Source of the DNA: Pseudomonas cichorii
GTDB taxonomy: Bacteria > Pseudomonadota > Gammaproteobacteria > Pseudomonadales > Pseudomonadaceae
Direction: 5' to 3'
Length of the DNA: 64,000 nt
NCBI RefSeq assembly: GCF_015471405.1
Contig: NZ_BLVZ01000016.1
Span: 91,628-155,627, forward strand
A program made the translations under genes and the position numbers. The notes below the pieces were generated by a model. It did no database searches. It worked only from the letters and a program-made list of their open reading frames with translations, and had not been told where the DNA came from. Shown piece after piece: positions 1 to 8,210 of this stretch. Numbering within the stretch: position 1 is the first letter of the stretch; each line of letters begins with the position of its first letter.

Positions 1-50
1 CCGGGCAATGACAGCTGGAAGAACAAGCAACTGCCATAACCATAACCCGC

Positions 51-103
51 GTAGGAGCGAATTCATTCGCGAATGAGCGGAGCGCCGCCCGATTCGCTCC
101 TAC
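51..103. repeat. REP-type palindromic element
   Basis: The ends GTAGGAGCGAATTC and its imperfect complement form an inverted repeat around a short GC-rich centre. The same consensus returns at 12338-12420 and 53105-53142. REP elements of this type are common between genes in P. syringae-group genomes. The stop codon of hemH (minus strand) lies inside the right arm, so the hairpin may also help end or stabilise that transcript. Confidence 0.8.
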
Positions 104-1125
104 GACATCAAGGGTGCTTTTTCACACATCCGGTTCAAGGCCCTGGCCCAGTTCGGGTCGTCATTCAGGCAGGGCACCAGCACCAGCTCTTCACCGCCCG
201 CCTCCTTGAATTGCTCCGCTCCGCGATCACCGATCTCTTCCAGTGTCTCGATGCAGTCGGCCACGAATGCCGGGCACATCACCAGCAACTTTTTCACGCC
301 CTGAGCTGCCAGCTCATCAAGGCGCGCTTCGGTGTAGGGTTCAATCCACTTGGCACGCCCAAGACGCGACTGGAACGACACCGACCATTTACCGTCAGGA
401 ATGCCCATGCGCTGTGCAAAGGCCGCAGCTGAGCGCAGGCATTGTGCGCGATAGCAGGTGGCGACCACTTCCGGCGGCGCGGTCATGCAGCAGTTTTCAT
501 TCTTGAAACAGTGGTTGCCGGTAGGGTCGAGCTTGGTCAGGTGCCTTTCCGGCAGGCCGTGAAAACTCAGCAGCAGGTGATCGTGGGGCTGCTGCAAGTG
601 CGGACGAACATTTTCCACCAGGGCATCGAGGTACTCGTCCTGATCGTAGAAAGGTTTCAGCAGCGAGAACTCCATTGCGAGCGATTTGGCCCGCACCACA
701 CGCTTGGCTTCTTCGATCACGGTCGTGACGGTGCTATCCGCAAACTGTGGATAAAGCGGGGCCAGAGTCACCTTCTTGATGCCCTGCCCTGCCAGGCGCG
801 TCAGTACCGTTTCGATGGAGGGCTCGCCATAACGCATCGCCAGTTCAACCGGCCCCTGCGTCCACTCCTTTTTCATGGCCTCCTGCAAGCGCTTGCTCAG
901 CACTACCAGCGGCGAACCGTCATCCCACCAGATGGACGCATAGGCATGGGCAGACTGCTCCGGGCGCTTGATCAGGATCAGCGAAACCAGCAGCCTGCGA
1001 ACCGGCCACGGCAGGTCGATGACGTAAGGGTCCATCAGGAACTGGTTGAGATACCGGCGTACGTCCGGCACTGCTGTAGAAGCAGGCGAACCCAGATTGA
1101 CCAGCAACAGCGCGTGATCGGTCAT
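100..1125 (-). CDS. hemH: Ferrochelatase
   Basis: This enzyme inserts Fe2+ into protoporphyrin IX, the last step of protoheme synthesis. The N-terminus LLVNLGSP, the central LSFHGLPERH carrying the catalytic His, and the C-terminal CPAFVADCIETLEEI block are all typical. The 341-residue length fits bacterial ferrochelatases. An in-frame extension to 1161 exists, but MTDHALLLVNLG at 1125 matches the family start. The gene lies 13 bases after the stop of the SDR-like gene at 1139-2041, in the same direction, so the two probably form one transcript. The stop codon sits in a REP palindrome. Confidence 0.96.
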   Translation of the reverse strand: MTDHALLLVNLGSPASTAVPDVRRYLNQFLMDPYVIDLPWPVRRLLVSLILIKRPEQSAHAYASIWWDDGSPLVVLSKRLQEAMKKEWTQGPVELAMRYGEPSIETVLTRLAGQGIKKVTLAPLYPQFADSTVTTVIEEAKRVVRAKSLAMEFSLLKPFYDQDEYLDALVENVRPHLQQPHDHLLLSFHGLPERHLTKLDPTGNHCFKNENCCMTAPPEVVATCYRAQCLRSAAAFAQRMGIPDGKWSVSFQSRLGRAKWIEPYTEARLDELAAQGVKKLLVMCPAFVADCIETLEEIGDRGAEQFKEAGGEELVLVPCLNDDPNWARALNRMCEKAPLMS

Positions 1126-1138
1126 GCAAAATCCTATT

Positions 1139-2041
1139 TCAATGGCGGCCCGAAAATTCACTCAGGGCGGCGCGCAGATCAGTAAACCGGAAGGTAAAAC
1201 CCGCCTCCAGCAAACGGGCTGGCCGGGCTCGTTGACCACCCAGCAGCAAAACAGACAGCTCACCCAGCGCCACACGCAACGCAAACCCCGGCAAAGGCAT
1301 GAAGGCTGGCCGGTGAAGGACGCCCGCCAGGGTCTTGGCAAATTCGCGATTACGCACCGGCGTTGGCGCGCAGAGATTATAAGGACCTCGGGCATCACTG
1401 CGGTTCAACAGAAAATCAATCGCCGCGATTTGATCGTCGATATGAATCCAGGGCATCCATTGCCGACCATTGCCTATCGGGCCACCCAGGCCGAGCTTGA
1501 AGGGCAGCAGCAAACGCTTCACGAAACCGCCCTGCTCGGACACCACCAGCCCGGTACGCACCAGAACCACTCGAATGCCCAGGGCCTCTGCATGTTGAGC
1601 GGTTTCTTCCCAGGCGGTGCATAACTGGCTGGCGAAGTCTTCCTTGGCTGGCCGGGAGGTTTCATCCAGTTCATGCTCACCCGCATCGCCATACCAGCCG
1701 ACCGCGGAACCGGAAATCATCACCTCGAGCTTTTGCTGCCGTCCCTCCAGCCAGGCCAGCAGTTGCTCGGTAAGACCAATGCGACTGCTCCACAGCAGCA
1801 ACCTGCGCTTGCGAGTCCAGGGACGGTCAGCTATCGGAGCACCCGCGAGGTTGATGACGGCATCGATCGATTGCTCACCCAACTCATCCAGACGGGCAAT
1901 CCCACGCACCGACGGCCCACAGAGTTCAGGCACTTGAGCGGGTCGGCGGCTCCAGACTGTCAACTGATGGCCTTGCGCAGACCAGAATCGACAGAGCGCT
2001 CGTCCTATCAAACCAGTACCGCCGGTCAGCAATATGTGCAT
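1139..2041 (-). CDS. TIGR01777-type epimerase (SDR39U1/YfcH family)
   Basis: A 300-residue atypical short-chain dehydrogenase. It begins with the nucleotide-binding glycine motif GGTGLIGRAL. The signatures VINLAGAPIADRPWT and SGSAVGWYGD are characteristic of the YfcH/SDR39U1 sugar-nucleotide epimerase-like family. The substrate is unknown for this family. It sits just upstream of hemH and diverges from the renalase-like gene across a 301-base intergenic region. Family confidence is high; biochemical role is open. Confidence 0.9.
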   Translation of the reverse strand: MHILLTGGTGLIGRALCRFWSAQGHQLTVWSRRPAQVPELCGPSVRGIARLDELGEQSIDAVINLAGAPIADRPWTRKRRLLLWSSRIGLTEQLLAWLEGRQQKLEVMISGSAVGWYGDAGEHELDETSRPAKEDFASQLCTAWEETAQHAEALGIRVVLVRTGLVVSEQGGFVKRLLLPFKLGLGGPIGNGRQWMPWIHIDDQIAAIDFLLNRSDARGPYNLCAPTPVRNREFAKTLAGVLHRPAFMPLPGFALRVALGELSVLLLGGQRARPARLLEAGFTFRFTDLRAALSEFSGRH

Positions 2042-2342
2042 GGCAGGTTACCTCGCGTGGCGTTCGGGGCAATTGAGTAGTCTATTTTTTATAGGTCTGG
2101 CTTATCCACAAAAGCAAAACCTTTTGCTGAACAATAGGCCACACCTGAATGAATTGGAGCTTTACTGCCCACCCCGGGCAGTTGGCCCATTGTCTACAAG
2201 CAACAGACTGACCGTCTTTGACCGAACAGGTTGCAGTTGACCAGGCAGTAAAATCGAGAACGACTGCAAGTTATACCAAAAACGGAGATTGTACAGGTTT
2301 TAACTACGGCGTAGTCTGTGCAGACAAGGTAACGAGGCCCCT
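2042..2342. promoter_or_regulatory. Divergent intergenic region with a TTGTACA site
   Basis: This 301-base gap separates the minus-strand epimerase gene from the plus-strand renalase-like gene and must hold both promoters. TTGTACA occurs at 2289-2295. The same word occurs three times in front of the LitR/photolyase operon (3582-3637), suggesting a shared regulator. A Shine-Dalgarno AACGAGG at about 2331 serves the ATG at 2343. I see no coding sequence here. Confidence 0.45.
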
Positions 2343-3329
2343 ATGACTGTACCTATCGCAATCATCGGTACCGGTATCGCCGGACTCTCTGCTGCCCAGG
2401 CACTCAAATCTGCCGGGCATGACGTACATCTTTTCGATAAAAGCCGCGGCAGCGGCGGAAGAATGTCCAGCAAGCGAAGTGAGGCAGGTTCTCTGGACAT
2501 GGGCGCGCAGTATTTCACCGCCCGTGATCGCCGCTTCGTAGCAGCCGTCAATCAGTGGCAAGCCAAGGGCTATGTGGCCGAATGGACTCCCTCGCTCTAC
2601 AACTTCCATGGTGGCAGGCTCAGCCCGTCGCCGGACGAACAGGTGCGCTGGGTCGGCACGCCAGGCATGAGCGCCATTACCCGCGCCATGCTGAGCGATC
2701 TGCCCGTGACATTCTCGTGCCGCATCACCGAAGTCTTTCGCGGCGAACATCACTGGAACCTGCAAGATGCCGAAGGCAACAGCCACGGTCCTTTCAGCCA
2801 TGTGGTCATCGCCCTGCCAGCGCCTCAGGCAACGACACTGCTGGCGGCGGCACCGAAACTGGCAAGCGTGGTCACCGGCGTGAAAATGGACCCGACCTGG
2901 GCCGTGGCCCTGGCTTTCGCAACTCCCCTGCAAACTCCGATGCAAGGCTGTTTCGTACAAGACAGCCCCCTCGACTGGCTGGCCCGCAATCGCAGTAAAC
3001 CCCAACGTGACGACACGCTCGACACCTGGGTTCTGCATGCCACCAGCAACTGGAGCAGACAACATCTGGACATGCCCAAAGAGGAAGTCATCGAGCATCT
3101 GCATGGCGCATTCGCCGAACTGATCAACTGCCCGATGCCAGCTCCGGTATTCAGCCAGGCGCACCGCTGGCTCTATGCACGACCTGCCGGCTCGCATGAA
3201 TGGGGCGCACTCTCCGATGCTGACCTGGGCATTTATGTCTGTGGCGACTGGTGCTTGTCCGGTCGCGTCGAAGGCGCATGGCTCAGCGGCCAGGAAGCCG
3301 CACGCCGCCTGCTTGAACACCTCAAGTGA
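2343..3329 (+). CDS. Renalase-like FAD-dependent oxidoreductase
   Basis: A 328-residue flavoprotein with an N-terminal dinucleotide fold (IIGTGIAGLSAAQAL) and the family motif FDKSRGSGGRMSSKR. The C-terminal FAD-binding segment is YVCGDWCLSGRVEGAWLSG. Bacterial renalases of this type, described from Pseudomonas, oxidise 2- and 6-dihydro isomers of NAD(P)H back to NAD(P)+, a metabolite-repair activity. The gene has a TTGTACA site upstream and overlaps the next small gene by four bases, so the two are translationally coupled. It probably belongs to the light/oxidative-stress regulon that follows. Confidence 0.88.
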   Translation: MTVPIAIIGTGIAGLSAAQALKSAGHDVHLFDKSRGSGGRMSSKRSEAGSLDMGAQYFTARDRRFVAAVNQWQAKGYVAEWTPSLYNFHGGRLSPSPDEQVRWVGTPGMSAITRAMLSDLPVTFSCRITEVFRGEHHWNLQDAEGNSHGPFSHVVIALPAPQATTLLAAAPKLASVVTGVKMDPTWAVALAFATPLQTPMQGCFVQDSPLDWLARNRSKPQRDDTLDTWVLHATSNWSRQHLDMPKEEVIEHLHGAFAELINCPMPAPVFSQAHRWLYARPAGSHEWGALSDADLGIYVCGDWCLSGRVEGAWLSGQEAARRLLEHLK

Positions 3330-3541
3330 ATACCATCAATCCCCGCAAGCTGCTGCTGTCGAAATGGACCGCAGCAGTCCCGCTCAACCGCGAAAAGCAC
3401 TTTCTGGTGACCGAGCTGTTCAAGGATGAGGAAGGCACGGTGCTGGAGATAGAACTGCAAGCCGTGATGACTCACCGCAGCGAGCGATTGCCATGGCAGA
3501 CGCTACAGAATGCGCAAGTGTGGCGCATGGGCTGGAAATGA
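3326..3541 (+). CDS. TIGR02450-family Trp-rich small protein
   Basis: A 71-residue protein that starts with GTG inside the last codons of the renalase gene (GTGA overlap). It contains the family pattern LLLSKWTAAVP near the start and LPWQTLQNAQVWRMGW near the end. TIGR02450 proteins are small, Trp-rich and functionally uncharacterised; they often sit next to photolyase/cryptochrome genes in proteobacteria. The tight coupling to the renalase-like gene supports a real gene. No membrane segment or signal peptide is visible. Confidence 0.85.
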   Translation: MNTINPRKLLLSKWTAAVPLNREKHFLVTELFKDEEGTVLEIELQAVMTHRSERLPWQTLQNAQVWRMGWK

Positions 3542-3581
3542 GCCTGCGTCTGCCTTGTGAATAAGCGCCGCCTGTAAATTC

Positions 3582-3657
3582 TTGTACAAAGAATTTGACT
3601 TGTACAGCTACAAACCTATGATGACACAAGTTGTACAGACTTCTTGGTCTGTATAAG
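3582..3657 (+). promoter_or_regulatory. Promoter of the LitR/photolyase operon with repeated TTGTACA sites
   Basis: TTGTACA occurs at 3582-3588, 3600-3606 and 3631-3637, and the related CTGTATAAG follows at 3649-3657. A sigma-70-like promoter fits between them: TTGACT at 3595-3600 and TATGAT at 3617-3622, with 16 bases between. The repeats flank and overlap this promoter, as expected for a repressor operator. The MerR regulator encoded two genes downstream is the obvious candidate binder. The assignment is an inference from position and repetition. Confidence 0.55.
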
Positions 3658-3676
3658 TCTTGCGTAGAGGTTTGTG

Positions 3677-4639
3677 ATGTCAGCGCCTGTGATCGATAAG
3701 CCAAAACTGGGTATCAGTGCCTGCCTGCTGGGCGCTGAGGTTCGTTTCAATGGCGGTCATAAAGAATCTCGTCTTTGTACGCGGGCGCTGAGCGAGTATT
3801 TCGATTTCGTTGCGGCCTGCCCTGAAGTCGCCATCGGCATGGGGATTCCCCGTGAACCGATCCGGTTGGTGGGCGACCCCGAAAATCCCCAGGCCGTCGG
3901 CACGGTCAACAGCGACCTGAATGTCACCACGGCGCTGGCTGATTACGGGCTGCACATGGCGACCGAGCTGGGCGATATCTGTGGCTACATTTTCATGCAG
4001 AAATCACCGTCCTGCGGCCTGGAGCGGGTCAAGGTCTATCGAGAAAACGGCGCGCCCGTCGATGGCGGTGGACGCGGTATCTATGCCCAGGCCTTCTGCG
4101 CCAGACACCCCGACCTGCCTGTAGAAGAAGACGGCAGACTCAACGACGCCGTGTTACTGGAAAACTTCGTCACGCGGGTATTCGCCTACGCGGCCTGGCA
4201 GCAACTGCTCAAAGAGGGCGTGACACGTCGCGCCTTGAGCCAATTTCATTCGCGCTACAAATATCAGCTCATGGCCAGCAATCCCGAGCAGTACAAAGTG
4301 CTGGGCAACATGCTGGGCAGCATGGGCCGTAGCGATCCGAACGAGATTGCACCGCGCTATTTCAGCCAGTTGATGGCGGCACTTAAAAAATGCGCCACCC
4401 GCCGCACCCACACCAACGTCCTCCAACACCTCAGTGGCTACCTCAAACACCACCTCGACACTGAGGACAAGCAGGAAATCCAGCAATTGATCACTCAATA
4501 CCATCAAGGCGTCGTGCCCTTGATCGTGCCGCTGACCCTGCTCAAGCACCACTTCCGCCAACATCCTGATCCGTATATTGCGCTGCAGGTTTACATGCAG
4601 CCGCATCCGGAAAAACTGAGCCTGCGTAATGCGATCTGA
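3677..4639 (+). CDS. DUF523-DUF1722 fusion protein (YbgA-type)
   Basis: A 320-residue protein. The N-terminal half is DUF523, with GISACLLGAEVRFNGGHK and SPSCGLERVKVY carrying conserved cysteines. The C-terminal half is the YbgA-like DUF1722, with LSQFHSRYKYQLMASNPEQY. This fusion is regularly found next to photolyase genes in gamma-proteobacteria, but its activity is unknown; the conserved cysteines suggest metal or Fe-S binding. An upstream GTG at 3674 is possible, but AGAGG at 3665 is better spaced for the ATG at 3677. It is first in the operon and ends three bases before the MerR gene. Confidence 0.9.
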   Translation: MSAPVIDKPKLGISACLLGAEVRFNGGHKESRLCTRALSEYFDFVAACPEVAIGMGIPREPIRLVGDPENPQAVGTVNSDLNVTTALADYGLHMATELGDICGYIFMQKSPSCGLERVKVYRENGAPVDGGGRGIYAQAFCARHPDLPVEEDGRLNDAVLLENFVTRVFAYAAWQQLLKEGVTRRALSQFHSRYKYQLMASNPEQYKVLGNMLGSMGRSDPNEIAPRYFSQLMAALKKCATRRTHTNVLQHLSGYLKHHLDTEDKQEIQQLITQYHQGVVPLIVPLTLLKHHFRQHPDPYIALQVYMQPHPEKLSLRNAI

Positions 4640-4642
4640 ACC

Positions 4643-5551
4643 ATGAACGATACAAACCAAGAGGCGCATGAGCCAGACAACTGGCTGCCGATCCGTGAAG
4701 TTGCACGTCAGACCGGGGTCAACGCCGTCACGTTGCGGGCCTGGGAACGACGCTACGGGTTGATCGTGCCCCACCGCACTGCCAAGGGACATCGCCTGTA
4801 TACCCACGAGCATGTACAGCGGGTGATGACGATTCTGACCTGGCTCAATCGCGGTGTATCCGTCAGTCAGGTCAAAGCCTTGATCGATGAACAACAGCCG
4901 GAAAGCTTCACGCCCGGCAATGATTGGGATGCCCTGCACCAGACGCTGTTGCAGGCCATCGGTGAACTGGCCGAACGCCGGGTCGACGATGTTTTCAATC
5001 AGGCCATGTCGCTGTATCCGCCACGAACCTTGTGTGAGCAATTGTTGCTGCCGCTGCTGGCCGAGCTGGAGAAGCGCTGGCAGGGCAAGTTCGGCGCGCA
5101 GATGGAGCGTGTGTTCTTTTATTCGTGGCTACGCAGCAAGCTTGGCGCACGTATCTACCACAACAACCGGCAACTCAACGGCAAGCCGTTGCTGCTGGTG
5201 AATCAGTCCGACCTGCCGCTTGAGCCGCATCTATGGCTCGTGGCCTGGCTGGTCAGCAGCGCCGACTGCCCCGTGGAAGTATTCGACTGGCCGCTGCCAA
5301 ACGGTGAGCTGGCACTGGCCACCGAATACCTGCAACCACGCGGCGTCCTGCTCTACTCCAGCAAATCGCTGAACCCGACTCAACTGCCAAGGCTACTGAG
5401 CAATATTTCCTGCCCGATCGTGTTGAGCGGACCAACGGTACAGATCCATAACGCCGATTTGCTCGTATGTGCGAACGAGGTCACAGGATTGACCCTTGCT
5501 CAGGACCCGCTCAGCGCACAGATCGAATTGAACAGGCTCGGACTCATTTAA
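4643..5551 (+). CDS. MerR-family regulator, LitR/CarH-like without canonical B12 ligands
   Basis: A 302-residue protein. Residues 14-80 form a MerR winged helix (IREVARQTGVNAVTLRAWER). Residues about 95-170 resemble the helical cap of CarH/LitR, and the rest a cobalamin-like Rossmann domain. The B12 signatures are degraded: near W146 there is E155-R156 instead of the usual Wx9EH, and no DxHxxG motif is visible. This matches the class II LitR type of Pseudomonas, which controls light-induced genes without binding B12 itself. Its place just before phrB supports a light-response role. It probably represses or activates its own operon through the TTGTACA repeats. Confidence 0.85.
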   Translation: MNDTNQEAHEPDNWLPIREVARQTGVNAVTLRAWERRYGLIVPHRTAKGHRLYTHEHVQRVMTILTWLNRGVSVSQVKALIDEQQPESFTPGNDWDALHQTLLQAIGELAERRVDDVFNQAMSLYPPRTLCEQLLLPLLAELEKRWQGKFGAQMERVFFYSWLRSKLGARIYHNNRQLNGKPLLLVNQSDLPLEPHLWLVAWLVSSADCPVEVFDWPLPNGELALATEYLQPRGVLLYSSKSLNPTQLPRLLSNISCPIVLSGPTVQIHNADLLVCANEVTGLTLAQDPLSAQIELNRLGLI

Positions 5552-5561
5552 AGGATTTCAC

Positions 5562-7010
5562 ATGCAACTGTTTTGGCTGCGTAGCGATTTGCGCGTTCAC
5601 GACAATACCGCCCTGGCCGCTGCCATGGAGCGGGGTCCTGCGCTGGCTGTGTATCTGATCAGCCCGACTCAATGGCAGAACCATGACGACGCAGCCTGCA
5701 AGGTCGATTTCTGGCTACGCAATCTGGTCGAGCTGGAAAAAGCCTTGGGCGATCTGAATGTCCCTCTACTGATTCGTGATGCAGATACCTGGGACAAAGC
5801 CCCTGAAGTGTTGTTGCAGCTCTGCGCCGAGCATGGCGTCGAAGGCGTACATGCGAATGAGGAGTACGGCATCAATGAAGGCAAACGCGATCAGGCCGTA
5901 CGCCATGCACTGGAAAACGCCGGTGTTCATTTCAGCAGCTATCTGGATCAACTGCTGTTCAAGCCTGGCAGCATCCTGACCAGGACCGGCGGCTACTTTC
6001 AGGTTTACAGCCAGTTCCGCAAGGTCTGCTACGCCCGCCTGCACGAAGCGATGCCACACCTCATTCGCGCACCGAAGGCCCAGCAACCGTTATCGATCAA
6101 AAGCGATGCGGTACCTGATCAGGTCGAAGGCTTTACAACGCCCTCCAAAACGCTGCGAGAACTCTGGCCTGCCGGTGAAAACGAAGCGCTCAGACGCCTG
6201 GCTGCCTTCAGCGACGATCAGATCCGCTACTACCAGAGCGAACGCGATTTCCCGGCAAAACCTGGCACCAGCCAGTTGTCGGCCTATCTGGCAGCCGGCG
6301 TGGTTTCTCCACGCCAATGCCTGCATGCAGCCCTGATGAGCAATAACGGGGAATTTGAAACCGGTAATACCGGGATCGTGACCTGGATCAACGAGTTGCT
6401 GTGGCGGGAGTTCTACAAACACATTCTTGTAGGCTACCCTCGCGTTTCACGCCATCGCGCATTCCGCCCGGAAACCGAAGCCGTCAAATGGCGTAACGCT
6501 CCAACCGAACTGGCCGCGTGGCAGGAAGCCCGCACCGGATTGCCCATCATTGATGCAGCCATGCGCCAGTTACTGGAAACCGGCTGGATGCATAACCGAC
6601 TAAGGATGGTCGTTGCGATGTTCCTGACCAAGAACCTGTTGATCGACTGGCGTGAAGGCGAGCGCTTTTTCATGCGTCACCTTATCGATGGTGACCTGGC
6701 GGCCAATAACGGCGGATGGCAGTGGAGTTCGTCCACTGGCACAGACTCGGCACCCTACTTCCGTATCTTCAACCCTTTGTCGCAATCGGAAAAATTCGAT
6801 CCCGAAGGGCGCTTCATCAAGCATTGGCTGCCGGAACTGGCCAGCCTCAACAAGAAAGAAGTGCATGACCCGTCCCTCGTCGGTGGCCTGTTCGGCGTAA
6901 AAGACTATCCCGCACAGATTGTCGACCTGAGCAAAAGCCGCGCACGGGCGCTGGCCGCCTTCAAGGCCCTGCCCCATCGCCAGCCAGCAGCGGGCCCGCT
7001 CCATGAGTGA
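5562..7010 (+). CDS. phrB: Deoxyribodipyrimidine photo-lyase
   Basis: A 482-residue flavoprotein that repairs cyclobutane pyrimidine dimers with blue light. The N-terminal antenna domain begins MQLFWLRSDLRVHDN. The FAD-binding domain contains WREFYKHIL, MHNRLRMVVAMFLTKNL and WSSSTGTDSAPYFRIFNP, all class I CPD photolyase hallmarks. AAGGAT lies just upstream of the ATG. It follows the MerR gene by ten bases and overlaps the NTF2-like gene by eight, in the middle of the light-type operon. Confidence 0.97.
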   Translation: MQLFWLRSDLRVHDNTALAAAMERGPALAVYLISPTQWQNHDDAACKVDFWLRNLVELEKALGDLNVPLLIRDADTWDKAPEVLLQLCAEHGVEGVHANEEYGINEGKRDQAVRHALENAGVHFSSYLDQLLFKPGSILTRTGGYFQVYSQFRKVCYARLHEAMPHLIRAPKAQQPLSIKSDAVPDQVEGFTTPSKTLRELWPAGENEALRRLAAFSDDQIRYYQSERDFPAKPGTSQLSAYLAAGVVSPRQCLHAALMSNNGEFETGNTGIVTWINELLWREFYKHILVGYPRVSRHRAFRPETEAVKWRNAPTELAAWQEARTGLPIIDAAMRQLLETGWMHNRLRMVVAMFLTKNLLIDWREGERFFMRHLIDGDLAANNGGWQWSSSTGTDSAPYFRIFNPLSQSEKFDPEGRFIKHWLPELASLNKKEVHDPSLVGGLFGVKDYPAQIVDLSKSRARALAAFKALPHRQPAAGPLHE

Positions 7011-7425
7011 ATTCCTGCAACGCTTCGCCCATGACTTCGCAACGCTGAACAAGGACAACCTTGAGCGAGTGGCCGGGCTCTATAGCGACAACGTGTCATT
7101 CACAGACCCGATGCACCATATCCAGGGTCTGGCGGCCATGCAGGATTACTTCGCTCAGCTTTACAGCAATGTCAGCGCACTGCATTTCGACTTCCATCAC
7201 TTCGATGAAGTCAGGCCCGGTGAAGGCTATCTGACCTGGACCATGAGTTATTCACACCCACGCCTGAACAGGGGACGGCTTATCAAAGTCGAAGGTTGTT
7301 CGCACCTGCATTGGCACGAAAAGGTTTACCGGCATAGAGACTACTTCGACGCCGGTGCATTGCTCTATGAACACCTCCCCATCATGGGAGGCTTGATTGC
7401 CTGGCTGAAAAAGAGGTTGGCATGA
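7003..7425 (+). CDS. NTF2-like (SnoaL-type) protein
   Basis: A 140-residue single-domain protein of the nuclear transport factor 2 fold. It shows the typical start (helix, then AGLYSDNVSFTDPMHHIQGLAAM) and a C-terminal HEKVYRHRDYFDAGALLYE strand region. Such proteins are small cone-shaped barrels used as isomerases, cyclases or binding subunits. The partner is not evident from sequence. It overlaps phrB by eight bases and the SDR gene by four. The same set of NTF2, SDR, FAD oxidoreductase, DUF1365 and CFA genes recurs in other proteobacteria, which suggests a role in lipid modification. Confidence 0.87.
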   Translation: MSEFLQRFAHDFATLNKDNLERVAGLYSDNVSFTDPMHHIQGLAAMQDYFAQLYSNVSALHFDFHHFDEVRPGEGYLTWTMSYSHPRLNRGRLIKVEGCSHLHWHEKVYRHRDYFDAGALLYEHLPIMGGLIAWLKKRLA

Positions 7426-8210
7426 AGACTTCGTACGCACGTCGCATATGGCTGACGGGTGCAAGCAGCGGTATTGGTCTGGCACTGGCAAAAGAGCTGC
7501 TCGACTCAGGAAACCAGTTGGCCTTGACCGCCAGAACCCTTGAGCCCTTGCAGGACTTGTCGCAGCGTTACCCCGGCCAGGTCCTGCTGGTAACCGGCGA
7601 TATCACCGATGGCGAGCAAGTCAGGCACATGGGCGATCGTATCGAACAGGAATGGGGAGCACTGGACACGGCCATCCTCAATGCCGGGACCTGTGAGTAC
7701 ATTGACGCACAAAGCTTCGATGCAGCACTGGTGGAGCGGGTGATTCGCACCAACCTTCTGGCCAGCAGCTTCTGCATCCAGGAAGCACTGCCCTTGTTGC
7801 GCAAAGGTACAAAACCACATCTGGCTGGCGTCGCCAGCGCGGTGACTTACCTGCCGCTGCCCCGAGCCGAAGCCTACGGCGCCTCGAAGGCCGGCCTGCG
7901 CTACATGTTCGAATCACTGCGCCTGGACCTGGCCAGCGAAAACATTGACGTCACCGTGATCAGCCCGGGTTTCGTCGAAACGCCGCTGACTGAAAAAAAC
8001 GATTTTCCGATGCCCATGCGCTGGCCTGTCGACAAGGCAGCACACTACATCGCCAAAAGACTGAACAGCCCCAAACGCCCACTGGAAATCGCCTTCCCCG
8101 GCCCTTTCATTTTCAGCCTGCGCTTGCTGGCCATGTTGCCAGCCCGGGCAAGATTCGCCCTTTGCAAACACATGGCACGCCCCCCGACCTCGAATAAGGA
8201 CGCTCAATGA
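7422..8210 (+). CDS. SDR-family NAD(P)-dependent oxidoreductase
   Basis: A 262-residue classical short-chain dehydrogenase. The cofactor motif is TGASSGIG (residues about 11-18), the NAG motif is at LNAG, and the catalytic YxxxK is YGASK. The substrate is unknown; the operon context with a CFA-like methyltransferase points to a fatty-acyl or lipid substrate. It overlaps both neighbours by four bases (ATGA), a sign of translational coupling. The C-terminus (FIFSLRLLAMLPARARFALCK) is hydrophobic and basic and may touch the membrane. Confidence 0.9.
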   Translation: MKTSYARRIWLTGASSGIGLALAKELLDSGNQLALTARTLEPLQDLSQRYPGQVLLVTGDITDGEQVRHMGDRIEQEWGALDTAILNAGTCEYIDAQSFDAALVERVIRTNLLASSFCIQEALPLLRKGTKPHLAGVASAVTYLPLPRAEAYGASKAGLRYMFESLRLDLASENIDVTVISPGFVETPLTEKNDFPMPMRWPVDKAAHYIAKRLNSPKRPLEIAFPGPFIFSLRLLAMLPARARFALCKHMARPPTSNKDAQ

